Shown here one piece after another: positions 17,739 through 27,840 of a DNA stretch of 64,000 bases. The notes under the pieces were generated by a model. That model did not search any database. It saw nothing but the letters and a program-made list of their open reading frames with translations, and was not told the DNA's origin. Source of the DNA: Lachnospiraceae bacterium (GTDB lineage: Bacteria; Bacillota; Clostridia; Lachnospirales; Lachnospiraceae); assembly GCA_023664345.1 (NCBI GenBank), contig JAMPFQ010000005.1, positions 62,001 through 126,000 on the forward strand, read 5' to 3'. Each line of letters opens with the position of its first letter. Position 1 is the stretch's first letter. Position numbers and translations under genes: made by a program.

Positions 17739-19214
17739 ATGAGTTGGAAGAAAAACGCATTCAGCTGTCTGATGTGGCTGCTCTATATGCTTATGGTCGG
17801 AACGGCTTTGATAGTTACCGGCAGGGCGCTCTGTGATCTTCTCGGAGCGGCTGCCTGCTTTGGAGTTGCCATGCCGATAGGTTATCTGCTGGCCACGGGA
17901 TCTGTGGTGTTTCTGCTGCACCGGATGGCGGCGGAGCTGGATGCGGGATTCCGAAATATGGGAAGATCCCTGGCATGGATGGAAAGGATACTGATTCTGG
18001 TCTTGTTTGCGGCGGGATGCTTTCTTCGCATAGTGGAGATGCGGTCTGATTCCCATATGGTGTCCGGCGGATCGGTGTATCTGGATCTGGCATATATTTC
18101 AGAAGACGGGCAGGGACTCTTTCCGGTTTCACGGGGAGCGGCCTGTCTGTATATATGGATGCTCCGCCTGTGCTTTTTTTTGATGGGAAATAAAGAGGCA
18201 GCGGCGGTATGGCTCCAGATCGTGCTGCAGATGTCCGGTGTGGCGCTGTTATATGTCGGCGTGCGGAAGCTGGCAGGCAGGATTTCGGCAGTTATGACGG
18301 TATCTTTTTTCATGCTTTCGCCATATATGATACAAAGATCGCTGGAACTTTCACCGGAAATGCTGTATATGCTGTTTTTTTCGCTGGTACTGCTGTTTGC
18401 TTCCCGGGGAGTGGAAAGAACTTTTGGCTGGGGGGTCTGGCTGATCGGCGGTGTCATGGCGGCTGTCCTGTGTTATCTGGACGTAGCGGGTTTTTTGCTT
18501 CTGCCCCTGATGCCGGGCATTATCGTTATGAAGAGGCAGGATGCGGGAAACAAGATTTTTCGTGGACTGTCCGGCTGTATCTCAGGGGTTCTGCTGGGTG
18601 CCGCAGGCTGCCTGCTTGGGACTGCGCAGATCGGCGGAAAGCCTGTGGGGGAGATCGTCCGGACATGGGCGGGATCGTACCGATGGGAAGATGTACGGCT
18701 TGCCGTGCCATTTCCCGATCATAAGGCGTTGTGGCCGATCGTGCTGCTGCTCTGTTTTATGGCATGGGGAATCTTTAGTTTCTGGTGCGAAAGAGAAGTG
18801 GATAGATTTACAGTATGGATTTTTTGCCTGATCGTGGCGGTCCTCATGCGGTGCATGGGGATGTTCGCGGAGGAAATGAGCGGGGACGTTTACCTCTTTT
18901 TCTTTGGCACGGTCCTGGCCGGTCTGGGGATCAGAGAGAGTATGGCGGTCCATACGCGGGATACGGAGGAAGAGATAGTGGAAAGAACGGACAGAAAAGA
19001 AATGAAAGACAGTACGGAAAGCAGCGATATCACAGAGGAAAAAGCATTGGAAGCGGCGCGGCAACAGGAGAAACCCAAGATCGAATTTCTTGAGAATCCG
19101 CTGCCCCTGCCTAAAAAGCATGAGAAACACATTATGGATTACAAGCTGGATCCCGGCAAGGATCTGGGCGGCTATGATGTCCTGGTGGCGGATGATGATG
19201 ATTTCGATCATTGA
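17739..19214 (+). CDS. Polytopic membrane protein, possible GT-C-type glycosyltransferase
   Basis: 491 residues with about ten hydrophobic segments up to residue 400, then a soluble charged tail (KEMKDSTESSDITEE..., ending in an Asp-rich DDDDFDH). The layout, and position 39 bases after a polyprenyl-phosphate glycosyltransferase, suggest a GT-C enzyme of the PMT/GT39 kind. I cannot point to a definite catalytic Asp pair, so this remains inference. Ends shortly before a strong terminator. Confidence 0.65.
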   Translation: MSWKKNAFSCLMWLLYMLMVGTALIVTGRALCDLLGAAACFGVAMPIGYLLATGSVVFLLHRMAAELDAGFRNMGRSLAWMERILILVLFAAGCFLRIVEMRSDSHMVSGGSVYLDLAYISEDGQGLFPVSRGAACLYIWMLRLCFFLMGNKEAAAVWLQIVLQMSGVALLYVGVRKLAGRISAVMTVSFFMLSPYMIQRSLELSPEMLYMLFFSLVLLFASRGVERTFGWGVWLIGGVMAAVLCYLDVAGFLLLPLMPGIIVMKRQDAGNKIFRGLSGCISGVLLGAAGCLLGTAQIGGKPVGEIVRTWAGSYRWEDVRLAVPFPDHKALWPIVLLLCFMAWGIFSFWCEREVDRFTVWIFCLIVAVLMRCMGMFAEEMSGDVYLFFFGTVLAGLGIRESMAVHTRDTEEEIVERTDRKEMKDSTESSDITEEKALEAARQQEKPKIEFLENPLPLPKKHEKHIMDYKLDPGKDLGGYDVLVADDDDFDH

Positions 19215-19250
19215 GAAATATGTATTTTTCCAGATAAAAATGGGAATCTT

Positions 19251-19284
19251 AAGAGAGCAGTCAAAGGCGGGCTGCTCTCTTTTT
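19251..19284 (+). terminator. Rho-independent terminator
   Basis: AAGAGAGCAG (19251-19260) pairs with CTGCTCTCTT (19272-19281), closing an 11-base loop, and is followed by further T. It ends the YebC/glycosyltransferase transcript. Confidence 0.85.
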
Positions 19285-19363
19285 GCGCGAGCGGGGAAAG
19301 AGGAGCCTTTCGAGCCTGCTCATCTGCGAGTCCGCCATGCGATCATAGGGAAAGGAAGACGCC

Positions 19364-20047
19364 ATGTCAGAGGAAAAGAAAAAAGAAAAGCTGGAGATAG
19401 AGGAAAAGAAAGAGGAGAGAATCGAAAAGACAGGACAGGCAGAACTGGACGAAAACGGAAAGATGGAAGACATCCATCTGATCTCCATCATCGGGGAGAT
19501 AGAGGGGCACGAAAATCTTTCCAATAATTCCAAGACCACGAAATATGAACATATCCTGCCCAGCCTTGCGGCCATAGAGGACAGCAAAGATATCCATGGC
19601 GTTCTGGTGCTGCTGAACACCATGGGAGGGGATGTGGAGGCGGGGCTGGCCATTGCGGAAATGATCGCCTCGCTGAGCAAACCCACCGTTTCGCTTGTGC
19701 TGGGAGGCAGCCATTCCATCGGAGTGCCGATCGCGGTCAGCACGGACTATTCCTTTATCGTGCCCACAGGGACCATGGTGATCCATCCCGTGCGGATGAA
19801 TGGAACCGTGATCGGGGTTCCTCAGACCTTTGAATATTTTAAGCTGATCCAGGATAGGATCACCAGCTTTGTCTGTAATCATTGCAGAGCCAATAAGCAG
19901 GTATACGAGGAACTGATGACGGAGACAGGGATACTGACCAAGGATGTGGGAACGATCCTGGTGGGGGAAGATGCGGTGAAGTATGGGATCATTGATGAGG
20001 TGGGCGGCATAAATAAGGCGATCGCGAAGCTGCATGAACTGATCTAG
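19364..20047 (+). CDS. tepA: TepA-like ClpP-class serine peptidase
   Basis: 227 residues. A lysine/glutamate-rich N-terminal tail (1-45) precedes a ClpP fold: GEIEGHE, VLLNTMGGDVEAGLAIAEMI, the serine motif LGGSHSIGVPIA (in place of ClpP GxASM) and the histidine motif MVIHPVRM. This matches the TepA/YmfB subgroup rather than true ClpP. In Bacillus subtilis the gene lies just upstream of spoIIIE, and the same order is seen here. Substrates are not known with certainty; spore germination and protein export roles have been proposed for relatives. Confidence 0.88.
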   Translation: MSEEKKKEKLEIEEKKEERIEKTGQAELDENGKMEDIHLISIIGEIEGHENLSNNSKTTKYEHILPSLAAIEDSKDIHGVLVLLNTMGGDVEAGLAIAEMIASLSKPTVSLVLGGSHSIGVPIAVSTDYSFIVPTGTMVIHPVRMNGTVIGVPQTFEYFKLIQDRITSFVCNHCRANKQVYEELMTETGILTKDVGTILVGEDAVKYGIIDEVGGINKAIAKLHELI

Positions 20048-20114
20048 GGAAAGGGACGGAGCCGGGGAGGCGGCACAATATCTAAAGTGCATTGCCTCCC
20101 TGAAATTTTGTTGC

Positions 20115-20291
20115 TTACTCCATTATAAGCGGTGGTTTTTGATATAGCTTCCTTTCTATAGCAGCCTGTTCAATATCTAATTGTTCCATGACGGCATCAA
20201 GACCACCCCTTTGCGCCTCCCTCCTGATCCGCTCTACAATTTCAAGCTGATCAAAAAGATTGACATTTAATTCCTTTTCATTTGATGGCAT
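20115..20291 (-). CDS. Small conserved-looking 58-residue protein
   Basis: Minus-strand ORF with a strong ribosome binding site (GGAGGTGAGC, 8-14 bases before the ATG at 20291). The product starts MPSNEKELNVNLFDQLEIVE, is acidic and helical, has no membrane segment, and ends PPLIME. It lies alone between the convergent tepA and the divergent spoIIIE. Codon use and the ribosome binding site favour a real gene. I do not recognise the family. The rest of the gap up to 20490 holds the spoIIIE promoter. Confidence 0.65.
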   Translation of the reverse strand: MPSNEKELNVNLFDQLEIVERIRREAQRGGLDAVMEQLDIEQAAIERKLYQKPPLIME

Positions 20292-20416
20292 GTCAGCTCA
20301 CCTCCCTGTTATCGGTGAAAAGTTGATTGTTATGCTTTTAGTATATCACATGAATGACGTGATTTCCATATGCATTTGTTATCCCGTTTTTCCGGATCGG
20401 CCATAAAAAATCCATG

Positions 20417-20445
20417 GTGACAAGTGCGTATAAAAATGGTATAAT
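20417..20445 (+). promoter_or_regulatory. Predicted sigma-A promoter of the DNA translocase gene
   Basis: GTGACA (20417-20422), 17-base spacer, perfect TATAAT (20440-20445). Transcription would start near 20452. Confidence 0.7.
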
Positions 20446-20490
20446 TTTAACAGTGCGTTTATGAGACTATGAGAAGTGAGGTTGGATGAG

Positions 20491-23409
20491 ATGGCTTCTT
20501 CTAATAGAACATCATCTTCAAATAAAAGTACAAACAAAAAGACCACAGGGACCGCTTCCCGGAAAAGGAAAACGGAAGAGGTACAGGAAATGCAGGAGTC
20601 ACAGGACAGCGCACTGTTCCATGAGATAGGCCTGATCGTTCTGTTTGTTGCGATGGTCCTGCTGTTCTGCTGTAATTTCGGTATCGTGGGCCCTGTGGGA
20701 AACGCCGTCAGCGGCGTGCTTTTCGGGCTTTTTGGACTGATCACATATATACTTCCGCTGCTGATCTTTTTTGCGGTATCGTTCTGGTTTGCCAATGAGG
20801 GAAATCCCAATGCGGTGCGGAAACTGGTCTCAGGGGTCGTGCTCTGCCTGATGGCGGGCGTGCTGTGCGATCTGCTGGCAAAGGGAGCGGGCACGCTGGA
20901 TGCCTATGATATCAAGGCCATCTATGAAAACAGCCGCGACAACAAGACAGGGGGCGGCGTGATCTCCGGCAGCATCAGCTATCTGCTGCAGCATTATCTG
21001 GAGACCATAGGGACGGTACTGGTGGTGCTTTTGTGTTCTGTGGTCAGCCTGATCCTGCTGACCGAGAGATCCCTGCTGGGCAGTGTGAAAAAGGGCGGAA
21101 GCCGTGTCAGGGAACTGTCCAGGGAGGACGCTCAGCGCCGCAGGGAGATGAACCGCAGGAGGCATGAGGAGCAGGAGGAACAGCGCGCCAGAAGAGAGGA
21201 AGAACGGGCCAGACGGGAAGAGGAGCGCCGCTTGAAGGCGGAAGAAAAGGAAAATGAGAAGATCCTGCGCATGGAGAAAAAGGTTTCCGGCGTTATGATG
21301 GATACAGCCCTTGCAAGGCCGTCGGAAGAGCACCGCAGCGATGATGTGCATGAGATCATATATACGGAGGAAGAACCGGAAAATGAAAGCTATTCCGCGG
21401 AATCTGCGGATGCGGGATCCATGGAGGCATCCGTATCGGCTCCGGCGTTTGACCTTGACAGGATACAGATCAGGACCATGCACCAGGTACAGCTGAATGA
21501 AGACGCTTTCCGGGAAGATGGTCAGGATGTTTATTGGGAGCCGGAAGTTGAAAATGTGTCCGGTAAGGAACCAAAGATCGCATCCGAACCGGGGTCAGGG
21601 TATGGTGCAGGCATGGGACCGGATGCAGGCCCGGGATTTGAGACGGCGGGTGACTTGGAAGATGAAATGATGTCGGACGGGATGTTTGGATCCGATCTGA
21701 TGTCAGATGCCATGTTTGGGATGGATGCGGCGCCGACACAGGCGGCCTTTTCATCGGCAGTATCTGCGGGTGGCTTGTCCATGGCGGGTATGCCGGATCA
21801 GGACATCAGGATACATAAAGAGGATACGGAGGAGCGTCCCGCAGGTCAGCGGCCCACGGCACGGCTGGCGCCGGAGGAGAAGAGCGTGGAATCCGGCATC
21901 CAGAGAGAGGTCAACCGGGCGGAGAAGCAGATGCCGAAGCAATATTCTTTCCCTCCGCTCAACCTGCTGCAGAAAGGTGCCGCTGCGTCAGTGGATACCA
22001 CCCAGGAATTAAAGGAGACCGCCATGCGCCTCCAGCAGACCCTGAGCACCTTTGGCGTAAAGGTCACTATCACGGACATCAGCCAGGGTCCCAGCGTCAC
22101 CCGGTACGAGTTACAGCCGGAGCAGGGTGTGAAAGTGTCCAAGATCGTGGGGCTGGCGGACGATATCAAGCTGAACCTGGCGGCCACGGATATCCGTATC
22201 GAAGCGCCCATTCCCGGCAAGGCTGCCATCGGCATCGAGGTGCCCAATAAGGAGACCATCCCCGTGGCGCTGCGGGATCTGCTGGAAAATAAGACATTTA
22301 AGGATTTCCCTTCCAACATCGCTTTCGCGGTGGGAAAGGATATCGCGGGACAGGTGGTGGTGACGGATATCGCCAAGATGCCCCATATGCTGATCGCCGG
22401 CGCCACCGGTTCCGGCAAGTCGGTGTGCATCAACACCCTGATCATGAGCATCCTGTACAAGGCGCATCCCGATGACGTGAAGCTGATCATGGTGGATCCA
22501 AAGGTGGTGGAACTGAGCGTATACAACGGGATCCCCCATCTGCTGATCCCTGTGGTGACAGATCCGAAAAAGGCTTCCGCGGCGCTCCACTGGGGCGTGT
22601 CGGAAATGGAAGACAGATACCGTAAGTTCGCGGATCATAATGTCCGCGACCTGAAAGGATATAATAAAAAGGTGGAATCCATGGCGCAGAACGGACAGGA
22701 GGACGCGCCGAAAAAGCTGCCCCAGATCGTCATTATCGTGGACGAGCTGGCGGATCTGATGATGGTGTGTCCCGGCGAGGTGGAGGAATCCATCTGTCGT
22801 CTGGCACAGCTGGCCAGGGCGGCGGGCATCCATCTGATCATCGCCACCCAGCGGCCCAGCGTGGACGTGATCACCGGACTGATCAAGGCGAACATGCCCA
22901 GCCGTGTGGCTTTCTCTGTTTCCAGCGGCGTGGATTCCCGCACCATCCTGGATATGAACGGAGCGGAGAAACTGCTTGGAAAAGGAGATATGCTTTTCTA
23001 CCCTCAGGGCTACAGCAAACCGGCCCGCGTACAGGGCGCTTTTGTCTCAGACAGGGAAGTGTCGGATGTGGTGGATTTCCTGAAGAACCAGGCTCTGGGA
23101 AATGGATACGCTTCGGAGATCGAGGAGAAGATCAGGAGCATGGGTTCCGCGATCGGAGGCGGCGGGGCTTCTGACGGAGGCAGCGAGATCGATGAACTGT
23201 TCGAGAAAGCGGGACGTTTTATCATCGAGAAGGACAAGGCTTCCATCGGTATGCTGCAGCGTGTCCTGAAGATCGGTTTCAACAGGGCGGCCAGGATCAT
23301 GGATCAGCTGTGCGAGTTTGGTGTGGTGGGCGAGGAAGAGGGCACAAAGCCCAGAAAGATCCTGATGAGCCCGGAGCAGTTCGAGCAGCTTTTGGAAGAA
23401 CAGATATAG
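20491..23409 (+). CDS. spoIIIE: DNA translocase FtsK/SpoIIIE
   Basis: ATP-driven DNA pump at the division or sporulation septum. The 972 residues contain four N-terminal transmembrane helices (about 45-200), a long low-complexity charged linker rich in Glu/Arg and Met/Gly/Asp (about 220-470), the motor with Walker A GATGSGKS near residue 636 and Walker [13 protein letters not shown], then the winged-helix gamma domain at the C-terminus ([22 protein letters not shown]). I chose the ATG at 20491 with GAGG at 20478-20481; an in-frame GTG at 20476 overlaps that site. Linker composition is typical of fast-evolving FtsK linkers. Confidence 0.96.
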   Translation: MASSNRTSSSNKSTNKKTTGTASRKRKTEEVQEMQESQDSALFHEIGLIVLFVAMVLLFCCNFGIVGPVGNAVSGVLFGLFGLITYILPLLIFFAVSFWFANEGNPNAVRKLVSGVVLCLMAGVLCDLLAKGAGTLDAYDIKAIYENSRDNKTGGGVISGSISYLLQHYLETIGTVLVVLLCSVVSLILLTERSLLGSVKKGGSRVRELSREDAQRRREMNRRRHEEQEEQRARREEERARREEERRLKAEEKENEKILRMEKKVSGVMMDTALARPSEEHRSDDVHEIIYTEEEPENESYSAESADAGSMEASVSAPAFDLDRIQIRTMHQVQLNEDAFREDGQDVYWEPEVENVSGKEPKIASEPGSGYGAGMGPDAGPGFETAGDLEDEMMSDGMFGSDLMSDAMFGMDAAPTQAAFSSAVSAGGLSMAGMPDQDIRIHKEDTEERPAGQRPTARLAPEEKSVESGIQREVNRAEKQMPKQYSFPPLNLLQKGAAASVDTTQELKETAMRLQQTLSTFGVKVTITDISQGPSVTRYELQPEQGVKVSKIVGLADDIKLNLAATDIRIEAPIPGKAAIGIEVPNKETIPVALRDLLENKTFKDFPSNIAFAVGKDIAGQVVVTDIAKMPHMLIAGATGSGKSVCINTLIMSILYKAHPDDVKLIMVDPKVVELSVYNGIPHLLIPVVTDPKKASAALHWGVSEMEDRYRKFADHNVRDLKGYNKKVESMAQNGQEDAPKKLPQIVIIVDELADLMMVCPGEVEESICRLAQLARAAGIHLIIATQRPSVDVITGLIKANMPSRVAFSVSSGVDSRTILDMNGAEKLLGKGDMLFYPQGYSKPARVQGAFVSDREVSDVVDFLKNQALGNGYASEIEEKIRSMGSAIGGGGASDGGSEIDELFEKAGRFIIEKDKASIGMLQRVLKIGFNRAARIMDQLCEFGVVGEEEGTKPRKILMSPEQFEQLLEEQI

Positions 23410-23438
23410 CAGATCAGGAAAGGAAAAGGATATCCTAT

Positions 23439-25109
23439 ATGAAGTCAGATATTGAGATCGCGCAGGAGGCGGTACTGGAACCCATTGCCAGGGTGGCGGA
23501 AAAGCTGGGCATGACACCGGATGATCTGGAACTCTACGGAAAATACAAGGCAAAGATCTCAGACGGATACATAGAGAGCCTGCAGGGTGAGCCGGACGGG
23601 AAACTGATCCTGGTGACGGCCATCAACCCCACTCCCGCGGGAGAGGGAAAGACCACTGTGAGCGTGGGCCTGGGGCAGGCATTTGGAAAGCTGGGAAAGA
23701 AAGCGGTCATTGCCCTGAGAGAGCCTTCCCTGGGGCCCTGTTTCGGCATCAAGGGCGGTGCCGCGGGAGGCGGTCATTCCCAGGTGGTCCCCATGGAGGA
23801 TCTGAACCTGCATTTTACGGGGGATCTCCATGCGGTCACATCGGCAAATAACCTGCTGGCGGCTCTTCTGGACAATCATATCCACCAGGGCAATGCGCTT
23901 CGAATCGACACCAGACAGATCGTCTGGAAGCGCTGTGAGGATATGAACGACCGGGCGCTGCGGAATATCGTGGTGGGTCTGGGAAATAAGGCGGACGGCT
24001 TTGTGCGGGAGGATCATTTTGTCATCACGGTGGCAAGCGAGATCATGGCGATCCTCTGCCTTGCGGAAAATATGAAAGATTTAAAGGAACGGCTGGGGCG
24101 CATCATCGTGGCATACAACTATGCCGGTGAGCCGGTGACGGCATCGGATCTGCAGGCGGTGGGCGCCATGGCGGCGCTTTTGAAAGATGCCATGAAGCCC
24201 AACCTGATCCAGACCCTGGAGCATACCCCTGTCCTGGTGCATGGCGGGCCCTTTGCCAATATAGCCCATGGCTGTAATTCCGTCCGGGCTACGAAAGCGG
24301 CGTTGAAAATGGCGGATTACTGCATCACGGAGGCAGGATTCGGCGCCGACCTGGGAGCGGAGAAATTCTTTGATATCAAGTGCCGGATGGCAGGACTGAA
24401 ACCGGATGCCGTAGTTTTAGTGGCAACCGTCCGGGCTTTGAAGTATAATGGAGGCGTGCCAAAGACGGAACTGGGCCGCGAGAATCTGGACGCTTTAAAA
24501 AAAGGAATCGTCAATCTGGAGAAGCATATTGAAAATCTGCACAAATATGAGGTGCCGGTGGTGGTCACATTAAATTCCTTTGTCACGGATACGGAGGCGG
24601 AGGTTGCTTTTGTCAGGGAATTTTGCGGGAAGTGCGGCTGCGAGTTTGCTCTTTCACAGGTATGGGAAAAGGGCGGCGAGGGCGGAACCGACCTGGCGCG
24701 GAAAGTGCTGGAGACCCTGGAGAATAAGGAGAGCCATTTCCATGTGCTCTATGACGATGCGGCTTCCCTGGAGGAGAAGATCGTCACGGTGGCGCGGGAA
24801 ATCTACGGCGCGGCGGGAGTGAACTTCACCACGGCGGCGAAGAAGCAGCTGCAGAAGCTTACGGAACTGGGATTTGGCAGACTGCCTGTGTGCATGGCAA
24901 AGAACCAGTATTCCCTGTCCGACGATCCCGCGCTTCTTGGGAGGCCGGAGGGCTTTGAGATGAGCGTCAGGGAGGTATATGTCTCAGCGGGGGCCGGGTT
25001 CGTGGTGGCCCTGACCGGGGATGTGATGACGATGCCGGGACTGCCGGGACAGCCTGCGGCGTATCGGATCGATGTAAACGACGATGGTGTGATAACAGGA
25101 CTTTTTTAG
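23439..25109 (+). CDS. fhs: Formate-tetrahydrofolate ligase
   Basis: Makes 10-formyl-THF from formate, THF and ATP, the entry step of the methyl branch of the Wood-Ljungdahl pathway and of folate C1 supply. The 556-residue length is normal. Motifs seen: ATP loop [32 protein letters not shown], and [12 protein letters not shown] [11 protein letters not shown]. The ATG at 23439 follows AGGAAAGGAAAAGG and is 29 bases from the spoIIIE stop. Presence of metF later in the window shows C1-folate chemistry, but no CODH/ACS genes are in view, so autotrophy cannot be claimed. Confidence 0.98.
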   Translation: MKSDIEIAQEAVLEPIARVAEKLGMTPDDLELYGKYKAKISDGYIESLQGEPDGKLILVTAINPTPAGEGKTTVSVGLGQAFGKLGKKAVIALREPSLGPCFGIKGGAAGGGHSQVVPMEDLNLHFTGDLHAVTSANNLLAALLDNHIHQGNALRIDTRQIVWKRCEDMNDRALRNIVVGLGNKADGFVREDHFVITVASEIMAILCLAENMKDLKERLGRIIVAYNYAGEPVTASDLQAVGAMAALLKDAMKPNLIQTLEHTPVLVHGGPFANIAHGCNSVRATKAALKMADYCITEAGFGADLGAEKFFDIKCRMAGLKPDAVVLVATVRALKYNGGVPKTELGRENLDALKKGIVNLEKHIENLHKYEVPVVVTLNSFVTDTEAEVAFVREFCGKCGCEFALSQVWEKGGEGGTDLARKVLETLENKESHFHVLYDDAASLEEKIVTVAREIYGAAGVNFTTAAKKQLQKLTELGFGRLPVCMAKNQYSLSDDPALLGRPEGFEMSVREVYVSAGAGFVVALTGDVMTMPGLPGQPAAYRIDVNDDGVITGLF

Positions 25110-25140
25110 GTTTTTTCATAAGAGAAAAGAGGCGTAAGCT

Positions 25141-26586
25141 ATGAAGTGTCCCAAATGTGGAGCGGAAATGGCAGACGGATCTCTGTATTGCGAACATTGC
25201 GGCGAAGATATCCATATCGTTCCCGATTTTGATCCCGAACTGGAGCAGGATATGGAACTGACGATCAGCGGTATGCTGGAGGATATCGGCGCACAGGAGA
25301 AGCCGGAGGAACGGCATCCAGGGCGAAAGAGTCTCTGGAAGCTTTGGGTGGTGTTGGGAGCAGCGCTTATCTTGATGGCATCTGCATACGGTTTTTTTCT
25401 CTACTGTCATAATTCTCTTGAATGGCAGATCGAGAAAGGACAGGAGTATGTGGAGAGACAGAAATATGACAGCGCCATCCGATGCTACAGCCGCGCACTG
25501 GAACTGGATGAAGACAATATAGAATTGAAGTTCAGTCTGGCAGAGATCTATTTTTTGAAGAATAATAAAATTGAATATGAATTTCTTCTGAGGGAAGTTG
25601 CCAGGGATACCAATGCCACCGGCGAACAGCTGGAACGCGCTTACGGTAAACTGATCGCCATTTACAGCGCAAGGGAGGATTACCAGACCATCAACGACCT
25701 GTTGCTTGCCAGCAATAACGCGACGCTGATCTCCACTTACCAGAAGTATCTGGCCAGGCAGCCGGAATTCAGCATCAAGCCGGGTTACTATACGGCTGTG
25801 CAGCTGCTGAAGCTGTCTGCTTCCGGCAGTGGAAAGATCTATTATACGCTGGATGGCAGCGAGCCGGGCGAAGAGAGCACACCGTACACCGCCCCCATTG
25901 TCCTGGAGGATGGAGATCATCTTGTGAAAGCAGTGTTCATCAATGACAACGGTATCATCAGTGAGCCGATATCGGGGGAATTTCATGTGGAGATCGATGA
26001 GATACCCGCGCCGAAAGTGAACCTGTACAGCGGGAATTATGAGTTCCCCACTGACATAGAGGTGCTGGAGGATACGGAGGAGATCTACTATACCACGGAC
26101 GGTTCCACGCCCACCTACGCGTCCCAGCTTTATTCAGGCCCCATCCACCTGCCCTTGGGCAGGAGCACTTATAAGTTTGCGAAGATCGAGAACGGGGTCA
26201 CGGGAGATGTGACGGAGCGGACCTATCAGTTGGTCATGAACACGGAGTTTACACCGCAGCAGGCGGTGGAATCCATTATGCAGTACGCCATGAGCACTGG
26301 CAAGGTATATGACGCTTCCGGACATTTCGATGAATCCGGCGACCGGTATCAGTATGAGTATCAGTATGTGACGAATATCAACAGAGTGGATGATTTCTAT
26401 GTGATCTCGGAAATCTACTGCGGCGCGGACGGCAGTCTCACGAAGACAGGCAATAATTTTGCGGTGAACGCGTATACAGGAGCTCTGTTCAAACTCCAGC
26501 AGGACCGTTACGGGCGGCTGAGCCTGACGGAGATAGTGATAGAACAGCAACAGCCGGTAATAGAAGATGATTCCGATGAGGAATAG
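25141..26586 (+). CDS. Membrane-anchored zinc-ribbon protein with TPR and chitobiase-like beta domains
   Basis: 481 residues. One zinc ribbon (CPKC...CEHC, residues 3-20), a transmembrane helix (about 68-90), TPR-like helices (about 95-200: YVERQKYDSAIRCYSRALELD), then two beta domains with the IYYTLDGSEPGEES and IYYTTDGSTPTYAS motifs of the chitobiase C-terminal/Fn3-like (CHB_HEX_C) type, and a C-terminal domain. The DG(S)xP motif domains typically occur on extracellular carbohydrate-acting or surface proteins. It shares the cytoplasmic zinc ribbon/one-TM/extracellular-domain plan with the genes at 5174 and 9035. Confidence 0.82.
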   Translation: MKCPKCGAEMADGSLYCEHCGEDIHIVPDFDPELEQDMELTISGMLEDIGAQEKPEERHPGRKSLWKLWVVLGAALILMASAYGFFLYCHNSLEWQIEKGQEYVERQKYDSAIRCYSRALELDEDNIELKFSLAEIYFLKNNKIEYEFLLREVARDTNATGEQLERAYGKLIAIYSAREDYQTINDLLLASNNATLISTYQKYLARQPEFSIKPGYYTAVQLLKLSASGSGKIYYTLDGSEPGEESTPYTAPIVLEDGDHLVKAVFINDNGIISEPISGEFHVEIDEIPAPKVNLYSGNYEFPTDIEVLEDTEEIYYTTDGSTPTYASQLYSGPIHLPLGRSTYKFAKIENGVTGDVTERTYQLVMNTEFTPQQAVESIMQYAMSTGKVYDASGHFDESGDRYQYEYQYVTNINRVDDFYVISEIYCGADGSLTKTGNNFAVNAYTGALFKLQQDRYGRLSLTEIVIEQQQPVIEDDSDEE

Positions 26587-26600
26587 AGAGGTGGAAAGGT

Positions 26601-27476
26601 ATGTACAAGGTTGTAAAAAAAAGTGAGCTTACCACAAACATCTACCTGATGGAGGTAGAGGCAAAGAGAGTGGCGAAGAGGTGTATGCCCGGTCAGTTCG
26701 TCATTGTCAGGATGGATGACGAGGGAGAGAGGATCCCGCTTACCATCTGTGATTATGACCGCGAAAAGGGTACTGTGACCATTGTGTTCCAGTGCGTGGG
26801 CGCAGGCACGAAGATGATGGCGGCATTAAACGAGGGAGATTCTTTCCGCGATTTCGTGGGCCCTCTGGGACGCCCGTCCGAACTGGTGGACGAGGACGTG
26901 GAGAGCCTGAAACAGAAGAAGATTCTGTTCGTAGCGGGCGGCGTGGGCGCGGCTCCCGTGTATCCTCAGGTGAAATGGCTCCATGAGCAGGGCGTGGCCG
27001 CGGATGTGATCGTGGGCAGCAAGACCAAAGATCTGCTGATTCTGGAGAAAGAGATGGAGGCGGTCGCCGGGAATCTCTATGTGACCACCGACGACGGTTC
27101 TTACGGCAGGAGCGGCATGGTGACCCAGACCATCAAAGATCTGGTGGCGGAGGGAAAGCAATATGATGTGTGCATCGCCATTGGTCCCATGATCATGATG
27201 AAATTTGTCTGCCTGCTGACGAAAGAACTGAACATTCCCACCGTGGTCAGCCTGAATCCCATTATGGTGGACGGCACCGGCATGTGCGGCGCCTGTCGCG
27301 TGACCGTGGGCGGCCAGGTGAAGTTCGCCTGTGTGGACGGCCCCGAGTTTGACGGCCACGCGGTAAACTTTGACGAGGCCATGAGACGCCAGCAGATCTA
27401 CAAGACGGCGGAAGGCAGAGCCATGCTGAAGCTGGAGGAGGGAGACACCCACCACGGCGGATGCGGAAATTGCTGA
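26601..27476 (+). CDS. nfnA: NfnA-like FAD/NAD-binding subunit with [2Fe-2S] cluster
   Basis: 291-residue member of the ferredoxin-NADP reductase/PyrK-like family. FAD-binding RxxxT-type region IPLTICDYD (about 50), NAD-binding VAGGVGAAPVYPQVKWL (about 110), and cysteines C229, C232, C244 (MCGACRV...FACVDGP) for a [2Fe-2S] cluster. Together with the GltD-like gene at 27841 it fits NfnAB, which couples NADH and reduced ferredoxin to NADP+ reduction by electron bifurcation in many anaerobes. The alternative annotation, subunit for sulfide or dihydroorotate dehydrogenase, fits less well given the partner. Confidence 0.88.
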   Translation: MYKVVKKSELTTNIYLMEVEAKRVAKRCMPGQFVIVRMDDEGERIPLTICDYDREKGTVTIVFQCVGAGTKMMAALNEGDSFRDFVGPLGRPSELVDEDVESLKQKKILFVAGGVGAAPVYPQVKWLHEQGVAADVIVGSKTKDLLILEKEMEAVAGNLYVTTDDGSYGRSGMVTQTIKDLVAEGKQYDVCIAIGPMIMMKFVCLLTKELNIPTVVSLNPIMVDGTGMCGACRVTVGGQVKFACVDGPEFDGHAVNFDEAMRRQQIYKTAEGRAMLKLEEGDTHHGGCGNC

Positions 27477-27544
27477 TCGGAACAGAGCAGGGGGAAATTT
27501 TCCACTGATCAAAATGCTGTTTGTGCGGCGGAAAGAGAGGAAAT

Positions 27545-27796
27545 ATGTCTGAAAAGTTATCCAGGGAGGAACTGGTCGATCTGGTCGGATCGATCATGAC
27601 AATGCGGGATAAGAAGACAGGTAAAAAGCTGTCAGGGAAAGCGCACCATGAAATGGTGATGAAGTTCAAACAAAGCATTGACCATCCGGGAGGGACCGAT
27701 CTGATCTATTATCCTGAATCAGTCGGGCTTTCTGCGAACCCTACCGTTGACGAGATCGTGGATCTGGCAATAAAGGAGATTCCCTCAAAAGAATAA
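27545..27796 (+). CDS. Colicin/pyocin-type immunity protein homologue (Im9-like)
   Basis: 83 residues. Family fit comes from the helix-loop pattern and the segment FKQSIDHPGGTDLIYYP, which closely follows the Im2/Im7/Im9 hallmark (E/T-HP-x-G-S-DLIYYP) where the two tyrosines and aspartate contact the colicin DNase; the C-terminal IVDLAIKEI also fits. Known family members bind and neutralise HNH DNase toxins. Start at the ATG at 27545 with AAAGAGAGGAAAT upstream. No colicin-like nuclease gene is in the window. The gene is inserted between the two nfn subunits, 68 bases after one and 44 before the other. Confidence 0.8.
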   Translation: MSEKLSREELVDLVGSIMTMRDKKTGKKLSGKAHHEMVMKFKQSIDHPGGTDLIYYPESVGLSANPTVDEIVDLAIKEIPSKE

Positions 27797-27803
27797 ATTT
27801 AGG

Positions 27804-27823
27804 AATTGCCATAAATGGCAATT
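27804..27823 (+). promoter_or_regulatory. Perfect palindrome before nfnB
   Basis: AATTGCCATAAATGGCAATT: two 9-base arms and a 2-base centre, just after the immunity gene and before the GGAGG of nfnB. Could be an operator or a small RNA hairpin; there is no T-run, so it is not a terminator. Confidence 0.45.
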
Positions 27824-27840
27824 GAATAGGAGGAAAAATA

